Below are positions 1-11,058 of a DNA stretch of 64,000 nucleotides, piece after piece. The DNA lies in contig AP025250.1 of NCBI GenBank assembly GCA_020886235.1, positions 1-64,000 on the forward strand, written 5' to 3'. The position numbers were made by a program, and so were the translations under genes. The number at the start of each line of letters is the position of its first letter. Positions within the stretch are counted from its first letter, which is position 1. The DNA is from Candidatus Dependentiae bacterium Noda2021. Lineage in GTDB: Bacteria > Babelota > Babeliae > Babelales > Vermiphilaceae. The notes beneath the pieces are model-generated. The model did no database searches. It had not been told where the DNA came from and worked only from the letters and a program-made list of their open reading frames with translations.

Positions 1-307
1 AAGAGGCTAATCCAGGAAGTGTTTTAATCGCGATAGTATTTTCGTTATGACTCATGTCTGCAATTGCCAGGCGCAATATTTCACGGCTTGCGTCATGCTC
101 AGGCAATTCGTAAACCATTTTTTCGCCTACTTTATGTTTGCCAATACCGAGCGCGCGTAAATCGCGTGAGACGATTGATTGATTGGTATCAATTCCATAC
201 CGTTGCTTGATCATGCTGACTAACGTTTGCTGATCTTCAATAGGAGTTGTTTTAATTAATTCTTTAATAGCATCATGCCGTGAAGAAACTTTATCTCTTT
301 TTTTCAT
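1..307 (-). CDS. argR: Arginine repressor ArgR, N-terminal part (runs off left edge)
   Basis: The 102 codons visible encode the winged-helix DNA-binding domain of ArgR, which represses arginine genes with arginine as co-repressor. Family marks are an N-terminal helix-turn-helix, the recognition segment SIVSRDLRALGIGK (the family usually has TVSRDL) and a Tyr-Glu-Leu-Pro stretch that leads to the hinge. The ATG at 307-305 is preceded by AAGGAG at good spacing. The C-terminal arginine-binding and oligomerisation domain lies outside the window, so intactness cannot be judged. No arginine biosynthesis gene is visible here. Recognition is from motif memory and is fairly secure. Confidence 0.85.
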   Translation of the reverse strand, partial: MKKRDKVSSRHDAIKELIKTTPIEDQQTLVSMIKQRYGIDTNQSIVSRDLRALGIGKHKVGEKMVYELPEHDASREILRLAIADMSHNENTIAIKTLPGLAS

Positions 308-390
308 GGGTGCTCCTTATTACTACTGGTAATTAGTTGAATATATGAATTAAATTCTATGTAATACCTTATACAGGGTCAAGAAAACGT

Positions 391-420
391 GTAGCAACAG
401 CATAAAGAGGCTATTGCTAC
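391..420 (-). terminator. Probable rho-independent terminator after the first WD40 gene
   Basis: An 11-base inverted repeat (GTAGCAACAGC with GCTATTGCTAC, one mismatch) surrounds an 8-base loop. On the minus strand it is followed by ACGTTTTCTT. It lies 13 bases beyond the stop of the minus-strand WD40 gene and points away from argR, which starts further left. Confidence 0.5.
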
Positions 421-432
421 GTAGTTTGTAAT

Positions 433-1548
433 TTACATAGTTATGCAGCGGCCGCTTCTTTTTTTGACTTCTTGTTGCTTGTTGATATTCCAAATGCGCA
501 TCATTTTGTCTGCAGCCACCGTATATACAACATCTTTAGCAGGTACCAGGATGTGAGTTATTTTATCTGAGTGGCCTTGGTACACAACTGGTTCGGCGGT
601 ATTTGCAGACACGGAATATTGATTTAAATAACAGCTCATAGAGCTAAACGCAGAGGTTGAGTCATCAGTTATGGCAACTGACCCCATGGTAGGCAATGAT
701 GAGCAATTTTTAGCATCATAAAAGGTTGAGGTGTTCCACAATGAGTTGTTAGTGCGGGTATCAAGTACCGTTATATGTGCATTTACTCCTCGTGGCGAGA
801 TTACATCATCAATTTTTTTTGTTTGTCCTAAAATTATTTTGTTATCATTGTTACTCGCCAATGCTTTTATTATACCATCTGCTTGTACTAACTGGGCACA
901 AACTTTTCTTTGTCGATAATCCCAAATTACTAGGGGGCTTTTGCTTTCTTCAAAACTAATCAACAGAGTGTTGTTAGCGTTTATGGCTATAGAAGCAATG
1001 CCTGCATTGTATGTGTTTTCAAACGTAGTTACCGCATGGCTTTTTTCTATATCAAAAATTTTAACGGGCAATAAAGAATTCGTGTGGCCTACCGCAAGAT
1101 GAAATTCTTGTTTGGTAAAATGTAATGACGATATGCAATCTAAATTTTCATAAGGGACCTCATAAGCTTGAATGCTATGCATGTGGCGGCCTGTTTGAGT
1201 GTCCCACAATTCAATACCATCTTTATCGCGGCCAATGGCAAGAAGTTTTTCGGTGTTATTAAATGTACCACACCATCCAAATTCGTTTGTGGAGCTAGTA
1301 AGGGTAGTTTTTTTAAAAGGTTTTTCTTCGGTTAAGGCAAGTGATGTTAAATAGGTTTTATTTAGTTGTGCAATCGCGGCACATTTTTTCCCACTGGCCG
1401 AAAAGAATGCGGTTGAAACTTTTTCTTCATCATCAGCCACTGAGATCGATGTGCAGGTGTAATCAGCGTTTTTTACAATGTTTCCTTTTTCAGCTCCCGT
1501 AATGATATTGAAAGAAACAAGTAAACTTAGTACATATAATTTGTTCAT
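433..1548 (-). CDS. Exported WD40-repeat protein
   Basis: A 371-residue protein from the ATG at 1548, chosen because AAGGATG sits just upstream and the protein then begins with a signal peptide (MNKLYVLSLLVSF...). An in-frame start 15 codons earlier has no such support. The rest is beta-propeller-like, with blades ending in WD or variants: IELWDTQTG, LVIWDYRQR, MRIWNINKQ. WD40 propellers are protein-binding platforms, rare in bacteria and usually cytoplasmic. Here export to the periplasm, envelope or host is predicted. It is one of four such genes in the window and lies near another at 2484-3446. The partner is unknown. The tail after the last blade is short and basic. Confidence 0.8.
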   Translation of the reverse strand: MNKLYVLSLLVSFNIITGAEKGNIVKNADYTCTSISVADDEEKVSTAFFSASGKKCAAIAQLNKTYLTSLALTEEKPFKKTTLTSSTNEFGWCGTFNNTEKLLAIGRDKDGIELWDTQTGRHMHSIQAYEVPYENLDCISSLHFTKQEFHLAVGHTNSLLPVKIFDIEKSHAVTTFENTYNAGIASIAINANNTLLISFEESKSPLVIWDYRQRKVCAQLVQADGIIKALASNNDNKIILGQTKKIDDVISPRGVNAHITVLDTRTNNSLWNTSTFYDAKNCSSLPTMGSVAITDDSTSAFSSMSCYLNQYSVSANTAEPVVYQGHSDKITHILVPAKDVVYTVAADKMMRIWNINKQQEVKKRSGRCITM

Positions 1549-1728
1549 GAAACATCCTTGGTTATAGCAGTTAAGCGCTTTACTATCTACCATTTTTGAT
1601 AGCCAACTACAATCTTATTGTGACGTGTTGCCCAGTTATAATGCAAATTAATGCATCTCATTGGTGCGCTTGCTCATAAAATTGTGTTATATACTAATCA
1701 TAAGAAAATATTTTAGGGGAGTTTTACG

Positions 1729-2460
1729 ATGAAAAAATTGCTAGTATTATCGCTTGTGTTTGTTGCATCTATGCAGGGTTCAGAAGTTAGTAATAAAACT
1801 TACAAGAATCTCGGCCTTGAAAATCACGACACGTTGCACGAGTTAGACGCGGTGATAAAAAACAGCGCTATACTTGGATCAATTGAACTAGCGCGGCGAA
1901 AAGCACTCGCTTGGGTCTGGTTTGATATACGTAACTCGTCAAAGCGCACTGCTCGCTTAAAAGCAGTAACAAGAGGAGCGTTGTGGGCTTCACATTATAT
2001 GCATCGTATAAATAAAGATCATGTCTACGCGTTAACTCAAGCTCATTTTGGACCTGATACAAGAATAATGGTTGCAGGTGTGCCAGTTATTACCACGCAA
2101 GATGTTATTGAGGTAGGATATGACCTTGCCGTTAATTATTTAATTCAACCTAAAGAGCTAGAATCATTCAAATGGGAATCGGATGTGACCAGCGAATCAC
2201 CTATCACCGTTATCGCAAAATCTTATACCAAGAAAAAGATCTATGACACAGTGCGATACTATGCTTATAAAAACAATGTTCCTCAGGCAATACAAGATAA
2301 TGAATGGGTGAATAACGCCCAAGCTACGGTTGCATTTCATGCGCCGATCGTTGCTCATGTGCTCAGTGATGCGGCTGTTGAAACCGTGTGGAATCTGGTG
2401 AATATGGTACTACGTCCTATGGGAAATTATTTAGTATCGAGCACTATTCAAACAAAGTAA
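1729..2460 (+). CDS. Exported protein of unknown function
   Basis: A 243-residue protein with a strong ribosome site (AGGGGAG) and a clear signal peptide, MKKLLVLSLVFVASMQGSE. I recognise no domain. The mature part is mixed alpha/beta in character, rich in Lys, Arg and Tyr, with hydrophobic stretches near residues 120-140 and 200-235. It is flanked by two minus-strand WD40 genes. Only 23 bases separate its stop from the convergent WD40 gene, and no strong terminator is visible there. A TATACT -10-like hexamer lies about 40 bases before the start. Function unknown. Confidence 0.75.
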   Translation: MKKLLVLSLVFVASMQGSEVSNKTYKNLGLENHDTLHELDAVIKNSAILGSIELARRKALAWVWFDIRNSSKRTARLKAVTRGALWASHYMHRINKDHVYALTQAHFGPDTRIMVAGVPVITTQDVIEVGYDLAVNYLIQPKELESFKWESDVTSESPITVIAKSYTKKKIYDTVRYYAYKNNVPQAIQDNEWVNNAQATVAFHAPIVAHVLSDAAVETVWNLVNMVLRPMGNYLVSSTIQTK

Positions 2461-2483
2461 TGTGTTTTGATTAATAGTTTATA

Positions 2484-3446
2484 TTACAATTCTTTGTACC
2501 GATTCATAAGACGAACTATTTCTCCGTTTTTCATGCCCATGAGTATAGTTTCGTCATTGTGGGTTAATGCCAGCGCGGGGACTTCAAAACTACGTTTGCT
2601 GTGGTATTTTTCTGTGCCTACGGCAGCATTAACCACTATTACTTTGTGATCAGCGCAAAATGCATATTCATATTTTTGTGGATCAAAGGTGATGTGTGTT
2701 ATGCCGTCATCAGTTCTACTTTTATGACTATGGCATGAAAGCATTTTATTTTCTGCATAATTCCAGATTCTAATTTTTTCATACCCATCGCAGGTGGGCG
2801 TATAGCCAACAGCAACAAGGGGCAATGTGGGATGACACCCAATTGTTTCAACGAGAGTAAACTTATTAGTTCTACCCGGAATGTGCTTGTTGGTGCGTAT
2901 ATCCCAGACATATGGTCTTTGTTGATCAGAAAACATAATAATATGGGGGGATGAAGATTCAATACCCGTAATCACATGGGGCTTGTGGCTACTTTTGCAA
3001 ACGGTCTTGCCTGTTGTACAATCTTTTACCACCGGCGCTTTACCAGGCTTATTTTTAGCTAATGTTAGTAAGTAATTACCCACAAAACGTACAAACTTGA
3101 TCGATGATCGTGAACGTCTATTAAAAAGCTTGTGTGAGCTGTATACCTTTTGAGTGCTATTACTATTCCAGATACGTATTACACCGGTGCTGTCGCCACT
3201 TGCAATAAAATTATCGTTAGGACTAAAAGCTAGTGATTCTAAAGCTGCGGCTTTTGCTTTGTGATTTAAATAGGTGGGATCTACCTCATAACGAACATTT
3301 GAAACTACACAAATTTTATTTGCAAGTCCGCGCGCTAAGAATTCGCGATTGTGTGAAAAGCACATGCTGGTATGGGCATTGTTTTGAGCGCTCAAGATCG
3401 GCAGAGTGGTAGCAGCACACAACATAATAATAAGCGTATTAAGCAT
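2484..3446 (-). CDS. Exported WD40-repeat protein
   Basis: A 320-residue protein with a signal peptide (MLNTLIIMLCAATTLPILSAQN) and GGAGAAAA as ribosome site. Propeller blades are recognisable at IASGDSTGVIRIWNSNS, PYVWDIRTNK and EKIRIWNYAE. The spacing suits a single six- or seven-bladed propeller with some degenerate blades. It is likely a scaffold or binding module outside the cytoplasm. Its similarity in plan to the 433-1548 gene suggests paralogy, which an alignment would test. No enzymatic motif is seen. Confidence 0.8.
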   Translation of the reverse strand: MLNTLIIMLCAATTLPILSAQNNAHTSMCFSHNREFLARGLANKICVVSNVRYEVDPTYLNHKAKAAALESLAFSPNDNFIASGDSTGVIRIWNSNSTQKVYSSHKLFNRRSRSSIKFVRFVGNYLLTLAKNKPGKAPVVKDCTTGKTVCKSSHKPHVITGIESSSPHIIMFSDQQRPYVWDIRTNKHIPGRTNKFTLVETIGCHPTLPLVAVGYTPTCDGYEKIRIWNYAENKMLSCHSHKSRTDDGITHITFDPQKYEYAFCADHKVIVVNAAVGTEKYHSKRSFEVPALALTHNDETILMGMKNGEIVRLMNRYKEL

Positions 3447-3673
3447 AGTTTTCTCCGTTTTAAAATTTTTTTTAGTGTATAAGGTAGTTCAAAAATGTAA
3501 AAAATAGTTTTTTAATATTTATTCACGCGTGAGTCTATGAAATAATTTTCCTAAACTCAAAAACTTTATTATAAAAGCAAAATTGAGCATGTGTTGCAAA
3601 TAGAATATTCACAATGTTATTGTAATGATAGAAATTATAATGTTTTTTGATGATAAGTGTTCAAGGAGAACGG

Positions 3674-4252
3674 ATGAAGAAATTATTGTTAGTTGCCGCA
3701 CTTTTTACGGTATCGGGGGGATTATTTGCAGAATATCATGATAGATTTTCAAATTATGGTCCTGATTTAGCCAATAAGACACTATATAAACCGAACAACG
3801 TAGTCTCAAACCAGCAGGCTCAACCTACCATATTGCCTAAAGCATCACGTACTATTGCTCAAATTATTAGCTCAAATCCTAATTTTAGCACTTTGCTTAC
3901 GGCATTAAAGGCTGCAGGATTAGTAGATACCTTCAATGGGGGCACAGAGTTTACGGTTTTTGCACCAAGCAACCAAGCGTTTGCAAAAATTGACAAAGCT
4001 CAATTAGATGCGCTGTTGCAAGATAAAGAAAAACTTAGATCTATCTTGTTGTATCACGTTATTCCCGGGATTTTTACGGCAAAAGAAGTTGCTCAATTGC
4101 GTGCCGCGCAAACGGTTGATGGCGACGATCTTAAGTTTGCTGTGTATGATAACGGTTTAAAAGTTAATGGTGCCAATGTTACCAGAAGTGACATTCCGGC
4201 TCAAAATGGGGTAATTCACATTCTTGATACGGTGTTAATTCCTGTTGGATAA
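3674..4252 (+). CDS. Exported FAS1 (fasciclin) domain protein
   Basis: A 192-residue protein from the ATG at 3674, preceded by AAGGAG; an earlier in-frame ATG lacks this. After a signal peptide (MKKLLLVAALFTVSGGLFA) and a linker of about 40 residues comes one complete FAS1 domain. Its H1 box is TEFTVFAPSNQAFAKI, followed by LLYHVIPG, and its H2-like end is NGVIHILDTVLIP. FAS1 domains mediate adhesion to surfaces, carbohydrates or other proteins. In bacteria they are usually secreted or anchored, and no anchor is visible here. It could help cell-cell or host adhesion; that role is inferred. A hairpin lies downstream. Confidence 0.9.
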   Translation: MKKLLLVAALFTVSGGLFAEYHDRFSNYGPDLANKTLYKPNNVVSNQQAQPTILPKASRTIAQIISSNPNFSTLLTALKAAGLVDTFNGGTEFTVFAPSNQAFAKIDKAQLDALLQDKEKLRSILLYHVIPGIFTAKEVAQLRAAQTVDGDDLKFAVYDNGLKVNGANVTRSDIPAQNGVIHILDTVLIPVG

Positions 4253-4261
4253 GCTTATGTA

Positions 4262-4286
4262 GGGGAACACGTTGCGCGTGTTTCCC
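4262..4286. terminator. Hairpin between convergent genes, likely bidirectional terminator
   Basis: A 10-base-pair stem (GGGGAACACG with CGTGTTTCCC, one G-T pair) with a 5-base loop sits between the stops of the FAS1 gene and the HerA-like gene. The following ATTTCTT is only moderately T-rich. Confidence 0.55.
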
Positions 4287-4291
4287 ATTTC

Positions 4292-5914
4292 TTAAAACAA
4301 TTCATCCATTGCCGTATTAATTTGTTCTTTAGTAAGCGTCATGCTCATTGCGCGATAAAATGATTCATCATATTCACGTGTTTGTACGACTACGGGCATG
4401 GTCAGTGCGTGTCCCATAAGTAACGCCTGCTTTTTACTATCTAAGCTTGCAAGAATCGAACGCAAGCTACTCGCTCCATTGACGCCGGTAAGTACAGCTT
4501 GAATATCTTTTTCATCATTTAATTGTGCGACAATCTTAGTACCGATTTGTGAAATAATCTCTTCATCAATACCTGAGGGACGTTGGTCAACAACCAGCAA
4601 TGATACATAATATTTACGCATCTCTCGGGCAATAATGCCAAAAATAGTTTGCTTGGCTGCCTGTGGATTTAAAAACTTATGCGCTTCTTCAATAGTGATC
4701 ATTAATTTTTTTGGCTCGTCTTGCTTGCGCTGTGATCCTAAAAAGTGTTCAGTTTTGGCAACATACTCAGTGTGAATGCGACGCGTTATTATATTAGCAA
4801 TTAACAAATAGCAAAAGGTTGAGGTGTAATTACCAAATTCAACAATTACCGAAATACCGCGACTAATATATTCCATCATCTGATCTATCACTGAAACGCG
4901 ATACGCACCTGGCTGTGACGGTTTAAAAAATGGAAAGCGTTCAATGCGTTTTAATTTACGGTAGAGTGCTGCTACTGATTCAGGATGTGCGCCAAGGCTT
5001 TGCGCAAATTCTTTTATGTTTTCACCTTGGTTTAATAATACCTGTAACCAATCTTGATGATAACGCGCTGCAATTAAGTAGGCGGCTTCCATAGCAGTAG
5101 CATGCAAGTTTAATTCACCAGCTAAGGAAAGAATATCATCAACGTTTACAGCTTGATAGGGCAATGTAATTTCAACATCAGGCATGCCGCCACGGCGACG
5201 TGTTGATTCAGGGTCAAGAGAAAAAATAACTACTTTGTTAGGAAATAATGTTTTAAGGCCTTTAACAAATGATTGTTCGTTGCCTTCTTTTCGCGCTTGC
5301 AATCCATATTCGCTGTGCATATCAAAAATTAAATTAACTGCTTTGTCTTGTTTGATTAATCCTGCCAAAACAAGGCGAGTTAAGAACGTTTTACCAGTTC
5401 CTGTTTTTCCAAAAATACCATTACTACGCTCAGTCAATCGCTCAAGATTTAAGCATACGGGTGTGCTCATATCTAGTGGGCAGCCAATATTAAAAAAATT
5501 ATTACTTGCATCTTTTTCATCACCAAAAATCAATGCAACATCTTTGCTGCTCGCCTCATGCACGCGAGCAAAATGGGGCGGTATAGTTTTTACCGGCATC
5601 GGGCGCATTTCATGATTGAGCATAAGCATGGGCTTAAGGGTCGCTGTTGCATAGATATCTTTGAGTTTTAAAAAAGAGTTAAGAAGTTTTTCATCTTCTG
5701 CTGGGGGAAATACTAAAATATCTGGATTCGTTACCGCAAGGGCCATGTCTGTTAGTAATGAAAAAAATGTATGTCGATCACCAACAATAGATACAAACTT
5801 TCCGGTTTTAATATCTTCAATATGCGCTTGTGGGTCAACGCGCATTACAAAACCTTCAGTCAATGAACCAGAAATAATAGTGCCAAGTGTCTTTTTTGTC
5901 GTCATACGATACAT
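4292..5914 (-). CDS. HerA-like / DUF87 hexameric ATPase
   Basis: A 540-residue protein. The N-terminal part (about residues 8-60) resembles the HAS-barrel, with GTIISGSLTEGFVMRV. The RecA-like motor has a Walker A at about residues 169-176 (GKTGTGKT), a Walker B with glutamates (LMITIEEAH) and a C-terminal arginine-rich region, all typical of HerA/DUF87 ATPases. Bacterial relatives translocate DNA or act with NurA-type nucleases or in defence. No nuclease lies next to it here, so its role is open. Two starts are possible (5914 or 5905), neither with a good ribosome site. It stands alone between unrelated genes. Confidence 0.82.
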   Translation of the reverse strand: MYRMTTKKTLGTIISGSLTEGFVMRVDPQAHIEDIKTGKFVSIVGDRHTFFSLLTDMALAVTNPDILVFPPAEDEKLLNSFLKLKDIYATATLKPMLMLNHEMRPMPVKTIPPHFARVHEASSKDVALIFGDEKDASNNFFNIGCPLDMSTPVCLNLERLTERSNGIFGKTGTGKTFLTRLVLAGLIKQDKAVNLIFDMHSEYGLQARKEGNEQSFVKGLKTLFPNKVVIFSLDPESTRRRGGMPDVEITLPYQAVNVDDILSLAGELNLHATAMEAAYLIAARYHQDWLQVLLNQGENIKEFAQSLGAHPESVAALYRKLKRIERFPFFKPSQPGAYRVSVIDQMMEYISRGISVIVEFGNYTSTFCYLLIANIITRRIHTEYVAKTEHFLGSQRKQDEPKKLMITIEEAHKFLNPQAAKQTIFGIIAREMRKYYVSLLVVDQRPSGIDEEIISQIGTKIVAQLNDEKDIQAVLTGVNGASSLRSILASLDSKKQALLMGHALTMPVVVQTREYDESFYRAMSMTLTKEQINTAMDELF

Positions 5915-6041
5915 GAAAAATTAGAGTGTTTATGTTTAAAAAGAGTATACCCAATATTTTTAAAAAGCCTTCTTTTCTTGCAGCATTAAACTTTTTTGTT
6001 TTAGGGTCTGAATATAAAGCTATTAAAATAAAGGAGTGTTT

Positions 6042-8963
6042 ATGAACAATAAAATATTAACGGCAATACTTTTTGCATTGCCCTTGGGCACGACTATTTG
6101 GTCTAGCCAACCGGTTGGGCAAGGGAGTTATACCACTCAGTTACCATCTGGTCAAAAAGGCCCTACTAATCGAGTAGGCGCAGATGCGGTTCCTCAAAAG
6201 GCGGCAAGCTTTAATCAACTGATTAATACCAACAAATGGTGGACGTCGTTATTGTGGCGGTTTAATCCAGAAAACGTAGGAGAAAATCTTTTTTCAGATC
6301 CTTTTTCATCCCATGCCTATCTTAATGGGCTGTCAGTAGGATACCCAACTACCGCGGCTATTTATCCTGAAATACAACAACCAAAGGGATATAAATCACA
6401 AGAATTTCATTATGAACATGCAGAAGATCTTCGTTTGGGAATAACTGGCATGACTAATGCCCCTATTACCGTAGCACGCTATAGTGATTGGACGGTTACT
6501 GCACAATGGCAGGATGCATCACGTGGTATGAATGTAACTATTGGTCGTGGATTGCCGTTTATGTACGTTGATACGATCCGCGGAACGGCGCAAATAAACA
6601 CAGCGCGAACACCAACTGTGTGGTATCGGCAAAATGAGGTGATAGGCTTAACGGTTAATGGCCACCATTATGCGTTATTTGCACCGATAGGCTCTACCTG
6701 GCAAGTTAATGGATCGGTGATTACATCAACACTTTCTGGTAAAGGTTTTTATTCGATTGCAGTGTTGCCTGATAATTCCGTTGCAACGATACAAGACTAC
6801 CGCACTCATGCATACGCATTTGTAACTGACACACGCGTAAGCTGGAATTACGATGAACAAAATGCGTTGCTCGTGACACGTTTTACGGTTGAAACACAGC
6901 TTAAAGAAAGTGCTGCAGGGTTAGTAAACAGACCGTTAATTGCAACATATCGTCACCAATGGTTAAACATGGTGCAGCAACCGACTTCGTATAGCTACAA
7001 CTCTCCCCGCGGCTTGATGAAAGTAGTTGATGGATCATATTTTGAAGTAGCGCAACGATTTGAAGGCATGTTACCTGCACTGCCGCTGGCCGCTCAAGAA
7101 AATCTTAACGGCTATAAGCGCGCAACATTGTATGGATACATAGATACTATTTTTAAACAAAGTTATGCAACGCGTTGGCAAGGACAAATAATTGGTGATA
7201 CTTATAATGTGGGTAAAGCATTAAATAGAGTTTCACAATTAATTTTTATTGCTGATCAAGTAGGTCATACTCAAGCGCGTAATTTGTTCTTACAAGAAGT
7301 TAAAGAAAAATTACAATCGTGGTTGCGTGCCGATGCACCTACCTTGTTTTACTACGATGACATATGGAACACATTAATTGGTTATCCGGCAAGTTATGGC
7401 AGCGATTTTAGTTTAAATGATCACCATTTTCATTATGGTTATTTTATTAGTGCTGCGGCAGTTGTGGCCTACTATGACAAAGCATGGGCGCAAGAAGATC
7501 AGTGGGGCGGCATGGTAAACATGCTTATTAAGGACGTTGCAAACTGGAATAGATCCGATGCACAATTTCCGTTCTTGAGAAATTTTGATGCCTATGCGGG
7601 CCATAGTTGGGCAAGTGGTGCGGCACAATTTGCAGCCGGTAACAATCAAGAATCATCATCTGAGGCCATTCATTGCGCTGCAGGTATTTTACAATGGGGT
7701 ATTGCAACAAACAATACTACATTGCGCGATCTTGGTATCATGTGGTATACCACAGAAACAGCAGCTATTGAGCAATACTGGTTTGACGTCGATCATGCTA
7801 CCTTCCCTGCAGGGTACAAAAAACCTACTCTTGGCATGATTTGGGGAAATGGTGGCGGCTATGTCGTATTCTGGGAAGCGACCGTACAAGAAGTGCATGG
7901 CATTAACTTTTTACCAATTAGTGTAGCCTCATTACATCTTGGTAATTATCCTGATTATTTGCGCTACAACCAAGAGCAAATGGTTGTACAAGGCGGCGAT
8001 AATAATGTGTGGCAAGATATTCATATGAGTGTACGAGCGCTTTACGACCCTGTTGCTGCTATTGCGCGCTTTAACCAAGGTTATGCACCAGAGGCCGGTG
8101 ACACCAATGCACGAACCTATGCATGGATACATACTATCAACGCACTTGGCCGTGTTGAGCCTTCGGTGACGGCTAATATCCCAACCTATCGTGTGTTTAG
8201 TAAAAACGGTGTCAGATCATATGTGGTTTATAATCCGCAAGCTACTGCCCAAACGGTACAATTCTCAGATGGAACACGCGTGGTTGCGCAAGCAGGTCAA
8301 TGGGTGGTTTATAATTCGGGTCAAGCATACACGGGCCCATCAGGCAATACAGGGCCTATTGGCAATACTGGACCAGGTGGCAATACCGGCCCATCAGGAA
8401 ATACTGGTGCTTCACAAACTGGTGTTACGGGGCCAAGTACGACCGGAATAGATCAGGCAGATTACTCAACACAGCTTATGCCTAAAAATGATGGTACATT
8501 AACTGTACAATTTGATTCTAAAATTAGTTCTCGTTATATCGATATTCATTTGAAAATCAATAATGGCCAAATATTAAATTATCGCATGACCCGTCAAAGC
8601 ACAGAGCGCTGGACTCGCACTATTGATGGTTTAAAGAATGGAGACATAGTTAGCTTTTCATTTACGTATGAGAAAAATGGACTTTCAGTAGATACCGCTT
8701 CTCAAACCTATTTGTATACCCTAACACCGGTTGACCCATTCACCCAGTCCTATGCCAACAACACATTTACCTTTATTCCTAATGCGGCATCAAAATTTGT
8801 TGATGTACATTACAAAATCAATAATGGTGGCCAGCAGAACTTTAGAATGAGAGAAAATAACGGCGTATGGATATATCCTTTAACGCTTAAAGCAGGAGAC
8901 ACGCTAACCTATTCATTTACCTATGAACGTAATGGATTGGCAATTGATACGCGATGGTTTTAA
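6042..8963 (+). CDS. Exported GH81 endo-beta-1,3-glucanase with collagen-like linker and two CBM56-like modules
   Basis: A 973-residue protein from the ATG at 6042, with AAGGAG directly upstream. A GTG two codons earlier overlaps that site and is rejected. Order: signal peptide; GH81 domain to about residue 740; a linker with five Gly-X-Y-like units (residues about 764-800, repeats of GNTGP); two similar modules (about 800-885 and 890-973). GH81 marks are NKWWTSLLW near the start, NDHHFHYG at 459-466 and NNQESSSEA at 534-542. These carry the Asp and Glu that I believe act in catalysis. The end modules share IHxKINNG, FRM and FTYExNGLxxDT, like the beta-1,3-glucan-binding family CBM56. The likely substrate is a eukaryotic beta-1,3-glucan (storage or wall). 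Confidence 0.9.
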   Translation: MNNKILTAILFALPLGTTIWSSQPVGQGSYTTQLPSGQKGPTNRVGADAVPQKAASFNQLINTNKWWTSLLWRFNPENVGENLFSDPFSSHAYLNGLSVGYPTTAAIYPEIQQPKGYKSQEFHYEHAEDLRLGITGMTNAPITVARYSDWTVTAQWQDASRGMNVTIGRGLPFMYVDTIRGTAQINTARTPTVWYRQNEVIGLTVNGHHYALFAPIGSTWQVNGSVITSTLSGKGFYSIAVLPDNSVATIQDYRTHAYAFVTDTRVSWNYDEQNALLVTRFTVETQLKESAAGLVNRPLIATYRHQWLNMVQQPTSYSYNSPRGLMKVVDGSYFEVAQRFEGMLPALPLAAQENLNGYKRATLYGYIDTIFKQSYATRWQGQIIGDTYNVGKALNRVSQLIFIADQVGHTQARNLFLQEVKEKLQSWLRADAPTLFYYDDIWNTLIGYPASYGSDFSLNDHHFHYGYFISAAAVVAYYDKAWAQEDQWGGMVNMLIKDVANWNRSDAQFPFLRNFDAYAGHSWASGAAQFAAGNNQESSSEAIHCAAGILQWGIATNNTTLRDLGIMWYTTETAAIEQYWFDVDHATFPAGYKKPTLGMIWGNGGGYVVFWEATVQEVHGINFLPISVASLHLGNYPDYLRYNQEQMVVQGGDNNVWQDIHMSVRALYDPVAAIARFNQGYAPEAGDTNARTYAWIHTINALGRVEPSVTANIPTYRVFSKNGVRSYVVYNPQATAQTVQFSDGTRVVAQAGQWVVYNSGQAYTGPSGNTGPIGNTGPGGNTGPSGNTGASQTGVTGPSTTGIDQADYSTQLMPKNDGTLTVQFDSKISSRYIDIHLKINNGQILNYRMTRQSTERWTRTIDGLKNGDIVSFSFTYEKNGLSVDTASQTYLYTLTPVDPFTQSYANNTFTFIPNAASKFVDVHYKINNGGQQNFRMRENNGVWIYPLTLKAGDTLTYSFTYERNGLAIDTRWF

Positions 8964-8970
8964 GTAAGAC

Positions 8971-10661
<1,691 letters not shown>

Positions 10662-10806
10662 TTAAAACAACAAAAATTTAGTTGTGTATTTACTATCAAC
10701 GTAATTCAATAGGCGCCAATTGTAAAGTAACTATCAATTATTTTTAGGGCTGGTAAGAATTATTGGTTCTCGTTAGAATGTGGGCAGATACAGTAAAGGG
10801 GTACCA

Positions 10807-11058
10807 ATGAGTAGTAAAAAGCAATTAAGTGTGATCTATGGATTGTGTGTTATATCTTTTATCCACGCAAGCGAAGAAGTAAGTAAAACTAAGTGGATTG
10901 AACATAATCAATTAGTTTTGGCGCGTCAGGCGTACAGCAATCATAACTATCAAGGCGCATTAAAGATATATCAAGATCTTGATAAAGAGTATCAAAAATC
11001 TCCTACTGATTTTGAACAACGCCCCTTGCTGCTCAAGGTATGTGGCTGTGTAACATGA
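10807..11058 (+). CDS. Giant exported TPR/Sel1-like protein, N-terminal fragment
   Basis: The ATG at 10807 follows AAAGGGG and opens a signal peptide (MSSKKQLSVIYGLCVISFIHA) and a first helical TPR-like repeat (NHNYQGALKIYQDLDKEY). The frame ends at TGA 11056-11058. The next open frame begins inside it and continues the same helical protein. One extra base in the CCCC run at 11022-11025 would join the two, giving RPLAAQGMWLCNMMLG across the seam, which reads like a normal TPR. I therefore treat this as the start of the gene that ends at 15410. An in-frame GTG at 10780 lacks a ribosome site. Confidence 0.7.
   Translation: MSSKKQLSVIYGLCVISFIHASEEVSKTKWIEHNQLVLARQAYSNHNYQGALKIYQDLDKEYQKSPTDFEQRPLLLKVCGCVT

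Noticed and set aside
5184-5615. 143-codon plus-strand open frame
   Set aside because: It lies wholly within the HerA-like gene on the other strand, with no ribosome site and no protein-like composition.
6036-6041. GTG start two codons before the glucanase ATG
   Set aside because: The GTG overlaps the AAGGAG ribosome site of the ATG at 6042.
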